Shown: piece by piece, positions 1-7,200 of the stretch | How the letters are laid out: each line of letters opens with the position of its first letter | How positions within the stretch are numbered: the stretch's first letter is position 1 | Source of the DNA: an uncultured bacterium | Lineage (GTDB): Bacteria > Bacteroidota > Bacteroidia > CAILMK01 | Length of the DNA: 8,703 bases | Direction of reading: 5' to 3' | NCBI GenBank assembly: GCA_903835275.1 | Contig: CAILMK010000273.1 | Span: forward strand, 1-8,703 | Translations under genes and position numbers: made by a program | Notes under the pieces: model-generated | Database searches by the model: none | Seen by the model: only the letters and a program-made list of their open reading frames with translations | What the model was told of the DNA's origin: nothing

Positions 1-627
1 CAACTCCTGCTCCAGCCTGTTCTCATCAATATGCTCCTCGTCAATAAGCTCCTTCAACCTGTCCCGGATGCCTTGTTTGAGCTTAACGAGACGTTCCTCT
101 TTCCATGGATGCAAATTAGTCAGTGCCGAATCAATATTCTTTACATACTGGCGGATCTCAACTTCCAAAGTCGCACCTTCAATGATCCTGAATTTTTCAA
201 ATTGTGACAGTGCCTCTTCAAGTGCACCTTCCACTTGTGACCAATCCTGCAGATCAGGTTCGCTTGCCGGAACTTGTAGCACATCATTGATAGTAAGAAG
301 GGATGCCATTACATTATCCGCACTTACACCTGCTTCCCTGGCGGCATCCTGCACCTCCTTCAGATAGGCAATCAGCAATGGTTTATTGATGGTGCGCTTC
401 ATTTGCACTCCGTTGGTATATTCAATATCAATATTCAGGTTTACCTTTCCCCTCTGGATACGCTGTCCTATTGCAGAACGCAAACTAATTTCCTTCTCGG
501 AAAATTGCCTTGGAACGCGTATGCTGAGATCGAGGTGTTTGGAGTTAAGGGACTTTATTTCAATACGAATAATGAGTACCCCTGCCTCCTTCACCACATT
601 ACCAAAACCGGTCATTGATTGTATCAT
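1..627 (-). CDS. yicC: YicC/YloC family endoribonuclease, N-terminal part (gene runs off the left edge)
   Basis: The frame has no stop codon from the ATG at 627 to base 1, giving 209 codons; the stop lies outside the window. The protein opens with MIQSMTGFG, the signature start of the YicC/YloC family (MIxSMTGFG). Later come the family-typical segment LNSKHLDLSIRVP (about residues 28-40), a RGKVN segment near 60, and ENRLEQEL at 202-209, which aligns with the start of the conserved C-terminal half in E. coli YicC. Family members are about 290 residues long, so roughly the last 80 are missing. Known family role: a metal-dependent cytosolic endoribonuclease; E. coli YicC acts on RNAs including the sRNA RyhB. 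A second in-frame ATG at 615 is less likely, because starting there would lose the conserved MIQS. The kinase gene lies upstream on the same strand, 113 bp away, but a promoter in that gap suggests separate transcription. Confidence 0.93.
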   Translation of the reverse strand, partial: MIQSMTGFGNVVKEAGVLIIRIEIKSLNSKHLDLSIRVPRQFSEKEISLRSAIGQRIQRGKVNLNIDIEYTNGVQMKRTINKPLLIAYLKEVQDAAREAGVSADNVMASLLTINDVLQVPASEPDLQDWSQVEGALEEALSQFEKFRIIEGATLEVEIRQYVKNIDSALTNLHPWKEERLVKLKQGIRDRLKELIDEEHIDENRLEQEL

Positions 628-644
628 GCGAATGTAATTTACGG

Positions 645-652
645 CAAATATA
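645..652 (-). promoter_or_regulatory. Putative -7 box upstream of yicC
   Basis: On the minus strand the octamer TATATTTG matches the Bacteroidota housekeeping -7 consensus TAnnTTTG exactly. It lies 17 bp upstream of the ATG at 627 and predicts a transcript start near 638. No well-spaced TTG-type -33 element is visible; that region is occupied by a heptamer repeat. The assignment rests on consensus and position only. Confidence 0.5.
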
Positions 653-687
653 AGCACAGACAACAGTTAACAGCTAAGAGTTAACAG
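653..687. repeat. Degenerate 7-bp tandem repeat (TTAACAG unit, five units)
   Basis: Read in steps of seven on the plus strand, the stretch gives AGCACAG, ACAACAG, TTAACAG, CTAAGAG, TTAACAG. Two units are identical and the others drift but keep the final A-G. The array abuts the -7 box of yicC and covers where a -33 element would be expected. It could be the remnant of slippage-generated repeats. Any effect on transcription is inference. Confidence 0.5.
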
Positions 688-740
688 AAAAATGCAATTG
701 GAGGAAAGTATAAAAGAAGCTTATTTGTCTTGGATAACAG

Positions 741-1952
741 TCAATTGATCTCGAATTTAGAAGCAGCTTTAACAAGGCTTCCCTTTTCCGCCAGCTTCAA
801 CCTAATGCGGAATGTTGCACCCTTGCCAACTTCAGAGTCCTTGACGAATATTTCGCCATTGTGATAATTCTCAATGATGCGTTTACCGAGGGATAGACCA
901 AGCCCCCAGCCTCGCTTGCGGGTGGTAAATCCTGGTTCAAATACCGTTTTAAATTCAGAACGTGCTATTCCCTTACCTGTGTCTTTAACATCAATAATCA
1001 CGAAGCCCTTGCTCTGGCGAATGATGAATTTTATCTCGCCGACACCAGTCATGGCATCCACAGCATTTTTCGTGAGGTTTTCGATTACCCAGCCAAAAAG
1101 ATTTTTATTTATGTCCGCATAAACATCTTTGGAGCTCTCCTCAGAGATATAAATATGCACCTTTTTGGAAATTCTGCTTTTTAGATAATCTATGGATTCT
1201 CCAACCACCTCATAAATGTTATAGGTCAGCAGTTCCGGTGTAGACCCAATTTTTGAGAAACGTTCAGTTATTATTTGAAGGCGCTGTAAGTCTTTTTCCA
1301 ACTCCACAATGATCTCTTCACCCGGAAGTTCTTCAGCGGTTTTAAGATATTCCACCCATGCCATCAATGATGAAAGCGGAGTGCCTATCTGATGCGCCGT
1401 TTCCTTGGCCATACCCACCCACACGCGGTTCTGCTCAAACCTCCTGCTGCTGCTAAATGCAATATAGGAAATGGTCAGGAATATACTGATGAGCAACAAT
1501 TGTATATAGGGATAAAACCGCAGCAAAGTGATTCCTTCCTTCTCTTCAAAATAGATATACTGGTCGTCAGTCATCTTTATGCCCTTGTTGAAAAAACGCC
1601 ATTTCTTAACAAGTTTATCCAGATAATGCGGATCATGTTTTCCTGTGGTATCTACGTTTTTAAAGATGTCCACCTTATCATTCTTATCAGTAACAATAAT
1701 AGGAATCGTTGTCGCCTGGATCACCTGCACCTGCTTGGTGACATCATTCGGGTGACTCTGGATTTGCTGGTAAGCATCCGCTACTGCCTTAACTTTTTCT
1801 ACTTCATCGTGGGAAAGCTCCTTTACCAGATAATTAGTGAACAGCAAAAAGAAAATACTTATGATTAAGGCACCCGCCAGTAACAACAAGGTCCACCTCT
1901 TTTTTTTAGTGGTGGCAAAGGCAATAATATCTGAACTAAAGGGTATTCTCAC
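741..1952 (-). CDS. Membrane-bound sensor histidine kinase without HAMP or PAS domain
   Basis: This is a 403-residue two-component sensor kinase in the inner membrane. Two hydrophobic segments (about 19-42 and 147-168) flank a periplasmic part of roughly 105 residues with no domain I recognise. Only about ten residues separate the second helix from the dimerisation/phosphoacceptor region, so there is no room for HAMP or PAS. The H-box is around H187 (KETAHQIGTPLSSL). The N-box is ENLTKNAVDA (291-300), G1 is DTGKGI (324-329), the F-box is FEPGFTT (338-344) and G2 is GWGLGLSLGKRI (348-359); all ATP-binding motifs are intact. The start is a GTG: an in-frame TAA lies 6 nt upstream and the next ATG would remove the first membrane helix. 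The gene begins 24 bp after the HxlR gene and is probably co-transcribed with it. No response regulator is in view, and the stimulus is unknown. Confidence 0.93.
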   Translation of the reverse strand: MRIPFSSDIIAFATTKKKRWTLLLLAGALIISIFFLLFTNYLVKELSHDEVEKVKAVADAYQQIQSHPNDVTKQVQVIQATTIPIIVTDKNDKVDIFKNVDTTGKHDPHYLDKLVKKWRFFNKGIKMTDDQYIYFEEKEGITLLRFYPYIQLLLISIFLTISYIAFSSSRRFEQNRVWVGMAKETAHQIGTPLSSLMAWVEYLKTAEELPGEEIIVELEKDLQRLQIITERFSKIGSTPELLTYNIYEVVGESIDYLKSRISKKVHIYISEESSKDVYADINKNLFGWVIENLTKNAVDAMTGVGEIKFIIRQSKGFVIIDVKDTGKGIARSEFKTVFEPGFTTRKRGWGLGLSLGKRIIENYHNGEIFVKDSEVGKGATFRIRLKLAEKGSLVKAASKFEIN

Positions 1953-1976
1953 AAATTAAAAACCAAACGTTATATC

Positions 1977-2357
1977 TTACTTTTTAGTATCTGTTTCTAT
2001 CATTTTACCTGATTTATTGCCTTTATTTCGCCCCCAGGAAGCCATTTCTTCCAAAAGCGGGATCAGGCTTTTTCCTTCTTCTGTCAGGCAATATTCAACT
2101 TTAGGTGGCACCTCAGCATATACTTTTCTGCTGACAATACCATCTTTTTCCAGTTGCTTCAATTGTATGGATAACATCTTCTCGGTAATCTCAGGAATAT
2201 GGCGTTTCAGCTCGCTAAATCTTTTCGCCTCTTTACGAAGATACCATAAAACCACAGTTTTCCATTTTCCACCGATATAATTCATGGTTATATCCAGGGC
2301 ACAGTGAAAGACCCTTCCATCCATTTGAAATTCATATTCCTTACCTTCAATAATCAT
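1977..2357 (-). CDS. HxlR-family winged helix-turn-helix transcriptional regulator
   Basis: The protein is 126 residues from the ATG at 2357, a normal size for HxlR. Family features run in order: a conserved cysteine (C19), IGGKWK (28-33), RFSELKRHIPEIT (46-58) leading into the recognition helix, and the wing with the near-invariant AEVPPKVEYCLTEEG. HxlR proteins are dimeric DNA-binding regulators; several, such as YodB and HypR of Bacillus, use the N-terminal cysteine to sense quinones, disulfide stress or aldehydes and control divergent reductases. The usual CP motif is CA here. The frame stays open to a TTG at 2405, adding 16 residues, but those lack family similarity and would cover the intergenic palindrome. 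An AAAGGA directly abuts the ATG at 2357. Another in-frame ATG lies at 2324. The gene is divergent from the oxidoreductase at 2518, which is its most likely target. Confidence 0.92.
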   Translation of the reverse strand: MIIEGKEYEFQMDGRVFHCALDITMNYIGGKWKTVVLWYLRKEAKRFSELKRHIPEITEKMLSIQLKQLEKDGIVSRKVYAEVPPKVEYCLTEEGKSLIPLLEEMASWGRNKGNKSGKMIETDTKK

Positions 2358-2393
2358 TCCTTTAAATTTTAAACAATTATCATTATGCAACCA

Positions 2394-2406
2394 ATTGATT
2401 ATCAAT
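2394..2406. promoter_or_regulatory. 13-bp palindrome, candidate HxlR operator
   Basis: ATTGAT-T-ATCAAT is a perfect inverted repeat with 6-bp arms and a 1-bp centre, sitting in the 160-bp region between the divergent HxlR and oxidoreductase genes. It lies 37 bp upstream of the HxlR ATG, where an autoregulatory site would be expected, but about 43 bp upstream of the oxidoreductase -33 box. HxlR dimers bind short AT-rich inverted repeats. The region is very AT-rich, so a chance palindrome is possible. Confidence 0.4.
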
Positions 2407-2448
2407 AATTATATCTTGCAGTTCCAATACTATGCTTCATGACAGTCC

Positions 2449-2479
2449 TTGTAAAAAGTAAATAAACATCCTACATTTA
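2449..2479 (+). promoter_or_regulatory. Putative promoter of the oxidoreductase gene
   Basis: TTG at 2449-2451 and TACATTTA at 2472-2479 are separated by 20 bp. This agrees with the Bacteroidota promoter pattern (TTG or TTTG, about 19 bp, TAnnTTTG), with one mismatch in the last base of the -7 box. It predicts a transcript start near 2486 and a leader of about 32 nt. No strong ribosome binding site precedes the ATG at 2518, as is usual in this phylum. Confidence 0.5.
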
Positions 2480-2517
2480 CAGCAAGATTACGAAACAATT
2501 CTAAAATTCGAACATAT

Positions 2518-3168
2518 ATGAAAATTGCTGTATTAGGTACCGGAATGGTTGGCAATACCATTGGCACCAAACTTATTCAACTGGGCCATGAAGTAAAAAT
2601 GGGCTCACGCACCACAACAAATGAAAAAGCCGCCAAATGGGTCGGCGAGAGCGGAGCAAATGCAAGCACGGGCACATTTGCTGATGCGGCAGCCTTTGGC
2701 GAATTATTATTCAATTGTACTTCAGGAAAGGGCAGCCTGGAAGCCTTAAATCTTGCCGGTACTGAAAATATGAAAGGCAAGGTATTGATTGATCTTTCAA
2801 ATCCACTTGATTTTTCAAAAGGCATGCCTCCTACCCTAACGGTTTGTAATGACAATTCCCTTGGCGAGCAGATCCAGGCAGCTTTCCCCGATGTAAAGGT
2901 TGTGAAAACACTGAATACCTTAAACTGTATGCTCATGGTCAATCCTTCTGCATTGGGAAATGGGGACCATGATATATTTATAGGCGGCAACGATGCCGGT
3001 GCCAAGGAACAGGTCAAGGATATTCTTACCAACTGGTTTGGCTGGAAAAACATACACGACCTCGGGGATATTTCAACTTCCCGTGGTGTAGAACAATGGC
3101 TTCCACTTTGGATACGAATGATGGTTGCCTTTGGAAATGCGAATTTCAACCTGAAAATTGTACGATAA
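2518..3168 (+). CDS. NAD(P)-binding oxidoreductase, F420-dependent NADP reductase-like family
   Basis: The protein is 216 residues and cytosolic. The N-terminal Rossmann fold starts at residue 1 (MKIAVLGTGMVG) with the GxGxxG motif at G7, G9, G12. The second strand ends in GSRT (29-32), where serine and arginine fit binding of the NADPH 2'-phosphate. Further typical segments are LIDLSNPLDFS (90-100), VVKTLNTLNC (128-137) and IFIGGNDAGAKEQV (153-166), as in the family named after archaeal F420:NADP reductase. Bacteroidota are not known to make F420, so the natural acceptor is probably not F420, and the substrate cannot be named from sequence. The family also resembles the N-terminal domain of STEAP metalloreductases. 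The gene is divergent from the HxlR regulator and may be induced by the stress that regulator senses. A small membrane protein gene follows 57 bp later on the same strand. Confidence 0.88.
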   Translation: MKIAVLGTGMVGNTIGTKLIQLGHEVKMGSRTTTNEKAAKWVGESGANASTGTFADAAAFGELLFNCTSGKGSLEALNLAGTENMKGKVLIDLSNPLDFSKGMPPTLTVCNDNSLGEQIQAAFPDVKVVKTLNTLNCMLMVNPSALGNGDHDIFIGGNDAGAKEQVKDILTNWFGWKNIHDLGDISTSRGVEQWLPLWIRMMVAFGNANFNLKIVR

Positions 3169-3174
3169 AACAAT

Positions 3175-3212
3175 GTAGAGACGCTCCGCCACGGCGGAAA
3201 TCGCGTCTCTAC
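3175..3212. repeat. 38-bp palindromic REP/MITE-like element flanked by CAAT direct repeats
   Basis: The ends GTAGAGACGC (3175-3184) and GCGTCTCTAC (3203-3212) are perfect 10-bp inverted repeats. Inside is a second hairpin, TCCGCC-AC-GGCGGA (3185-3198), leaving only four unpaired bases (AATC, 3199-3202). The element is GC-rich against AT-rich surroundings. CAAT directly precedes it (3171-3174) and directly follows it (3213-3216), as a 4-bp target duplication would. From memory, palindromes with GTAGAGACGC ends occur dispersed in Bacteroidota and cyanobacterial genomes; I could not verify this here. It begins 6 bp after the oxidoreductase stop, so its RNA could fold into a strong hairpin, but no T-run follows. 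Confidence 0.7.
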
Positions 3213-3225
3213 CAATTTAAGCCTG

Positions 3226-3588
3226 ATGGAAAAACTTCTATCATATCTACCGATAATTAGTCTATGTGTGGGTGCCTGGGCACTCATCAACGGCATACTG
3301 CACGATACTTTTGTACTCATGGAAGGGCGCAAGTATGACCGTGACCTGCTACGCCTTTTACTCGATGGACATATACTCATTACTTGCGGCCTTATCCAGA
3401 TCCTTACATACAAAGGAATAAAATCAGAGGAGGCGTGGGCGGTATATATTTCTATGGTTGCAACTGTAAGCCTGCTGGTATATTGCGGCATGATCTGGCC
3501 ATTCCTTAAATCCATAGCAACGATTGTGTTAAACCTTTCACTCCTAATTGGTTTATTGGTATGGGTTTTGCAAAAACAGATTCAATAG
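3226..3588 (+). CDS. Small four-helix integral membrane protein, function unknown
   Basis: The product has 120 residues and I do not recognise its family. Hydrophobic segments at about 8-25, 46-62, 71-91 and 95-115 predict four transmembrane helices and almost no soluble part. A charged loop (EGRKYDRD, 33-40) joins helices 1 and 2. Histidines at 26 and 49 lie near the membrane ends of helices 1 and 2, and LLRLLLDGHIL (41-51) looks like the most conservable stretch. No signal peptide cleavage site or soluble domain is seen. The ATG at 3226 follows the palindromic element closely and no promoter is evident, so the gene is probably read from the oxidoreductase promoter. Codon use looks ordinary and the frame is intact; it is very likely real despite having no assigned role. 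Confidence 0.8.
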   Translation: MEKLLSYLPIISLCVGAWALINGILHDTFVLMEGRKYDRDLLRLLLDGHILITCGLIQILTYKGIKSEEAWAVYISMVATVSLLVYCGMIWPFLKSIATIVLNLSLLIGLLVWVLQKQIQ

Positions 3589-3615
3589 GAGGCAAATGCT
3601 TATATTTGCCTCTTA
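3586..3615 (+). terminator. Stem-loop after the membrane protein gene, possible terminator or attenuator
   Basis: TAGGAGGCAAAT (3586-3597) pairs with ATTTGCCTCTTA (3604-3615): 12 pairs with a single G-U and a six-base loop. The stem starts on the TAG stop codon of the preceding gene and is followed by AATTATAT rather than a clean T-run. It could end or attenuate transcription before the TonB-domain gene, or act as a DNA inverted repeat over that gene's -7 box. Which role applies cannot be told from sequence. Confidence 0.45.
3601..3608 (+). promoter_or_regulatory. Putative -7 box of the TonB-domain gene
   Basis: TATATTTG matches the Bacteroidota -7 consensus TAnnTTTG exactly and lies 17 bp upstream of the ATG at 3626, with a predicted transcript start near 3615. 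No convincing -33 element is seen at the right spacing; the nearest TTTG (3567-3570) is about 30 bp away. The box is embedded in the loop and right arm of the hairpin described separately. Confidence 0.5.
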
Positions 3616-3625
3616 AATTATATCT

Positions 3626-4147
3626 ATGAGAAAATTATTATACATAGCTTTTAGCTTTACAATTATGTTTGCCGGCATTCAGGGCGTACATGCACAAACA
3701 AAGGACACTGCAAAGAAAGCAGCCCCTAAAGAAAGTGATGAACTTATCTATTACACAGAGCCGATGCCTGAATTTCCGGGTGGAAATGAAGCAATGAAAA
3801 AATGGATAAAGGCACAGGTGCAATATCCCAAGGAGGCTCTTGCAAAAGGTGTAAAGGGAGCAGTATTTGTAGAAGTAAATGTAATGAAGGACGGATCCCT
3901 GTCTAACATCAGCATAGTATTTGGAATCGGTAGTGGATGTGATGAAGAAGCATTGCGCATCGCCAAGGCGATGCCCAAATGGAAACCAGGTTTGAAAAAC
4001 GGAAAACCAGTACGTGTACTCATGCGCTTTCCTGTAATGTTTGAATTACCCGGACAGGAAATGAAAACCAATGGCGGTCAGATGCAGCAACAAGGCCCGC
4101 GGGCACCCCAAGGTCCTCGTCCAAATCAGCAACCTCAAACGAAATAA
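3626..4147 (+). CDS. Exported TonB C-terminal-domain protein with Pro/Gln-rich tail
   Basis: The protein has 173 residues. Residues 1-23 form a classic signal peptide (MRK, hydrophobic core, VHA before Q24), so it is likely cleaved and released into the periplasm. After a short polar linker, residues about 53-140 form a TonB C-terminal domain: FPGGNEAMKKWI, then YPKEALAKGVKGAVFVEV (67-84), a GCDEEALRIAKAMPKWKPG segment (104-122) and the closing strand VRVLMRFPVMFEL. This domain in TonB contacts the TonB box of outer-membrane receptors. Proteins with this domain but no lasting N-terminal anchor and no long proline spacer are common in Bacteroidota; many have no proven role. The last 30 residues are unusual, rich in Gln, Pro and Gly (QMQQQGPRAPQGPRPNQ) and probably disordered. 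It has its own -7 box and ends at a strong terminator. Confidence 0.88.
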   Translation: MRKLLYIAFSFTIMFAGIQGVHAQTKDTAKKAAPKESDELIYYTEPMPEFPGGNEAMKKWIKAQVQYPKEALAKGVKGAVFVEVNVMKDGSLSNISIVFGIGSGCDEEALRIAKAMPKWKPGLKNGKPVRVLMRFPVMFELPGQEMKTNGGQMQQQGPRAPQGPRPNQQPQTK

Positions 4148-4167
4148 ATTTACTGAACATTATACAC

Positions 4168-4210
4168 AATAAAGAAGCCCCCAGGTATATAACCCGGGGG
4201 CTTCTTTATT
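4168..4210. terminator. Rho-independent terminator between convergent genes, likely bidirectional
   Basis: AATAAAGAAGCCCCC (4168-4182) is the exact reverse complement of GGGGGCTTCTTTATT (4196-4210), a perfect 15-bp stem with a 13-base loop that may close further through GGT/ACC. The GC-rich core is flanked by A-rich and T-rich arms, so both strands produce a hairpin followed by U-rich RNA. It lies between the stops of the TonB-domain gene (4147) and the large surface-protein gene (4223), which converge here, and should serve both. Confidence 0.92.
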
Positions 4211-4222
4211 TATGCGGATACC

Positions 4223-7200
4223 TTATTTGCAGAGAATAATAAACCTGCTGTACGATTTGTCTCCAAAATTACATTTCAGTATATAGGTTCCCTGAGAAGC
4301 ATTCTTAAAATCACTTATTGTTAAAGGGAACGTATAATTTCCGGCATCCTGTATTCCTGCATTTTTGCTTGCTATCATGTGTCCTTTGAGATCATATATT
4401 TCAAAAACGACCTTTTGTGAAGCCGGCAAAGAATAAGAAACGTACGCATTCTCTACAACAGGATCAGGATATACCTTCACAGAAAATTCATTTTTATTTT
4501 CATCAAATATTCCTGTAAATAAAATATTCAGCGAGTCCATGGATGATGAAGTGCAACCAAAAGCTTCATGTACTTTTAGTTGAATGTGAAACCATCCTGT
4601 TGCCATGTATTGATGCCCCGGAGAAGCAATACTATCAATACTACCATCACCGAAATTCCAGTTATAGGATTTCAAACCCTGGTCTGCTGCAGAAAATTTC
4701 ACAGTTCCGTTTTTTAAAGGTGTTGAAAATGTAAAATGCGAGTTGACTGTATCCACTTCAAAAGTATTTGAAATAGTATCTGCACAACCGGAAGAATTCA
4801 GTATCATTTGCAATACCCTGTATCTGCCGGCAGTTTTGGATATGAAATAAGGATTGGCTGAACCTGAAGAATCCACATGAACATTAAATTTATTCATTAT
4901 AAAATAACGGTACGTTTTCCCTCCTCTACCTTTATCTGAAACAGAAAGCGTATCACCCGCACATATTGTTGAAGCATTCAATGCAAAACCAGCGGTGGGA
5001 GTTGCAACAAAACTATCACTAAGTGTTAATGTATCGTTGGAATTATCCCCGTCCGTAGCGAGATCAGTGTAAGCGGTAATTATATATCTTCCTCCACTGG
5101 AAGTATTCAACGGTGTCTTGAAACTCACGTATACAATTGTATCGTGCAAGATTTTTAAACCCGGAGAGCCTTTTAATATTCCTGAAAAAGCATAGTTGGC
5201 GGAATTTACAGATGTTCCCTTTATGTTTATATGAACATTGAAATTACTGTTTTGGTCGCTGATTCCATAGTTGGCTATTTTCACAGCGACAACGGTATTT
5301 GAACTTCCGCAACTCAGGTTGGCAGGACCAACGATTGCTTCCACACCCACATCATCTGAATCCTGAGGAACTTCATCAGCACCCATATCTGGGTTTATAC
5401 TTTTTCGCGGCTGGTAGTCAATATCATTCTTTACGGAAGCCAGGTGTATGCCTTTATGCCTTGCATAAATAGACGCAGCAGTTAAATGAAGGTCTCCGCT
5501 ACTTACATCGTAAAAACTCGGATCACCACTGATGCTATGCTTATCAAATTTAGACAATTTCTGCCAGTCAGACAAAGAATACCAGGTACCGTTCCAGTTG
5601 GCATCTACAGTAGCTCCTGCAGAAAAAATATCATTGTAATCGGATTTTGATATGCCATAATTATCACCGTATATCGCCGCTCCATTTATCTGGTTGTAAA
5701 AAATATTATTTACTACATTTACTTTGTTTGAGGTAGTCCCTGTAAAATATCCTGTGGCAAATCCCAAATTATCAGAACTGTTTACAACGCTGTTATTATA
5801 TACATTCAGCAAGGCATTATCTTTTGAAAATAATCCGATTCCTGCAACGCCGCTGAGTGTTATAAAATTATTTTCAACTATACTGGTATCACTACCCGGA
5901 CAATTTGCCAGATACAATCCATAATTCACCAAGCCAAGGTTAATAATGTTATTGCGTACCACCAAACTATCCTGATAAGTACAAACCACACCATCCGCAT
6001 ATACGGAATCCACCAGGTTGTGATCAATGATATTACCTTTTTCCGCTCCTCCACTGTATCCCAGAAGTGAAAGTGCATTTAAACCTCCGACAATAACATT
6101 ATTATAAATAGTGTTGTGAGATTCAACAGTATTCATGTCATCATAAATATTTGATCCGAAACTAAGAATACTGTACGGATATGTATAAAAAATATTTCCT
6201 GATAGGCTGTCATGGGAAGCGCCGCCTGCTAATTCAACTGCATCTGCGTATGTAAAATCTTCACCGGAAATTATTTCCACGCTCATTTTCTTAAAAGAAA
6301 CATATTGCGCTCCGTCAAATCGCAATGCCACTGAACGGTCGTTATAATACGTGCCGCCATTCCATGCAGTATCGATAGTTACCTTCGTGCTATCATTTGA
6401 TTGTGATTGAAAAGTTATCCTGTTCGCATTTGATGCACCATTTACTTTTTTGATTACTACAGATTCATTATAATTCCCATCTCGTACTTTAAAAGTTGTT
6501 GCACCGCAAACCCCATATTTATACAATGCTGCCATTGCAATATTAAATCCGCCAAAATCGGGAGCAGCCCCTCCAATTGTGTATATGCCACTCATTCCCG
6601 AACCGGTAGCATTAAATGCAGTATCATTCACAACATTTGAATCCACAGAACCATTCGGCGAACTTGTCCAGACCTTGATGTTTTTTATATTATGGGATTT
6701 ATATAAGACTGATCCCAGTTTTACCTGTGCAGAATTATGTGCAGTCAAGGTACCTGTCCAGCTATAGGTAGTCATGGATATACCGTCCACACTCCAGTTT
6801 ACGTTTACGCTTTTGAGGGTATCCAGTCCGGCATTATATATTGTTGCATAAACATTTTTAGTGCCCGAACAAAAATCCACAGTAGGGCTATCAATTGAAA
6901 CTACAGCAGCATCCAGGGAAATAAGCCTGGTTTCGTCCGCTCCCATATTTGGAACTTTATTCCTTGGTTCTCCATCATAATCTTCCTTTACTATGGAAAG
7001 CGGAATCCCTTTTTGCATCACCTTAACAGACGCAGAAGTAAGATGAAGATCTCCATTTGTAACAGAACGGAAATCCGGATTTACAGAAATGCTTTTCGCA
7101 TCAAGTGATGTTGTTTTCTGCCAGTCTGAAATAGCGGTGCAATTGGTTGTTGAATTCCATAAGCCCAGCACTGATCCTGTAGTATAAAAATCATTATTGT

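Noticed and set aside
68..367. 99-codon open frame on the plus strand
   Set aside because: It is antisense to yicC, whose N-terminal signature and downstream motifs are unmistakable.
692..748. 18-codon plus-strand ORF between yicC and the kinase gene
   Set aside because: It is too short, overlaps the 3' end of the kinase gene in antisense and lacks a spaced ribosome binding site or family signature; it fits chance.
1392..1868. 158-codon open frame on the plus strand
   Set aside because: It is antisense to the histidine kinase, whose motifs are intact; the translation shows no domain.
2358..2405. Sixteen-residue N-terminal extension of the HxlR protein from a TTG codon
   Set aside because: The extra residues have no family similarity, the TTG overlaps the palindrome, and an ATG gives a normal HxlR length.
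3175..3212. Ordinary intrinsic terminator for the oxidoreductase gene
   Set aside because: The hairpin is strong but no T-run follows, and exact flanking CAAT repeats fit an inserted element better. Some termination effect is still possible.
2577..3515. 312-codon open frame on the minus strand
   Set aside because: It lies antisense to the oxidoreductase and membrane protein genes and spans the intergenic palindrome. The translation is rich in Ser, Arg and Pro with no recognisable domain, while the plus-strand genes have clear family or membrane signatures.
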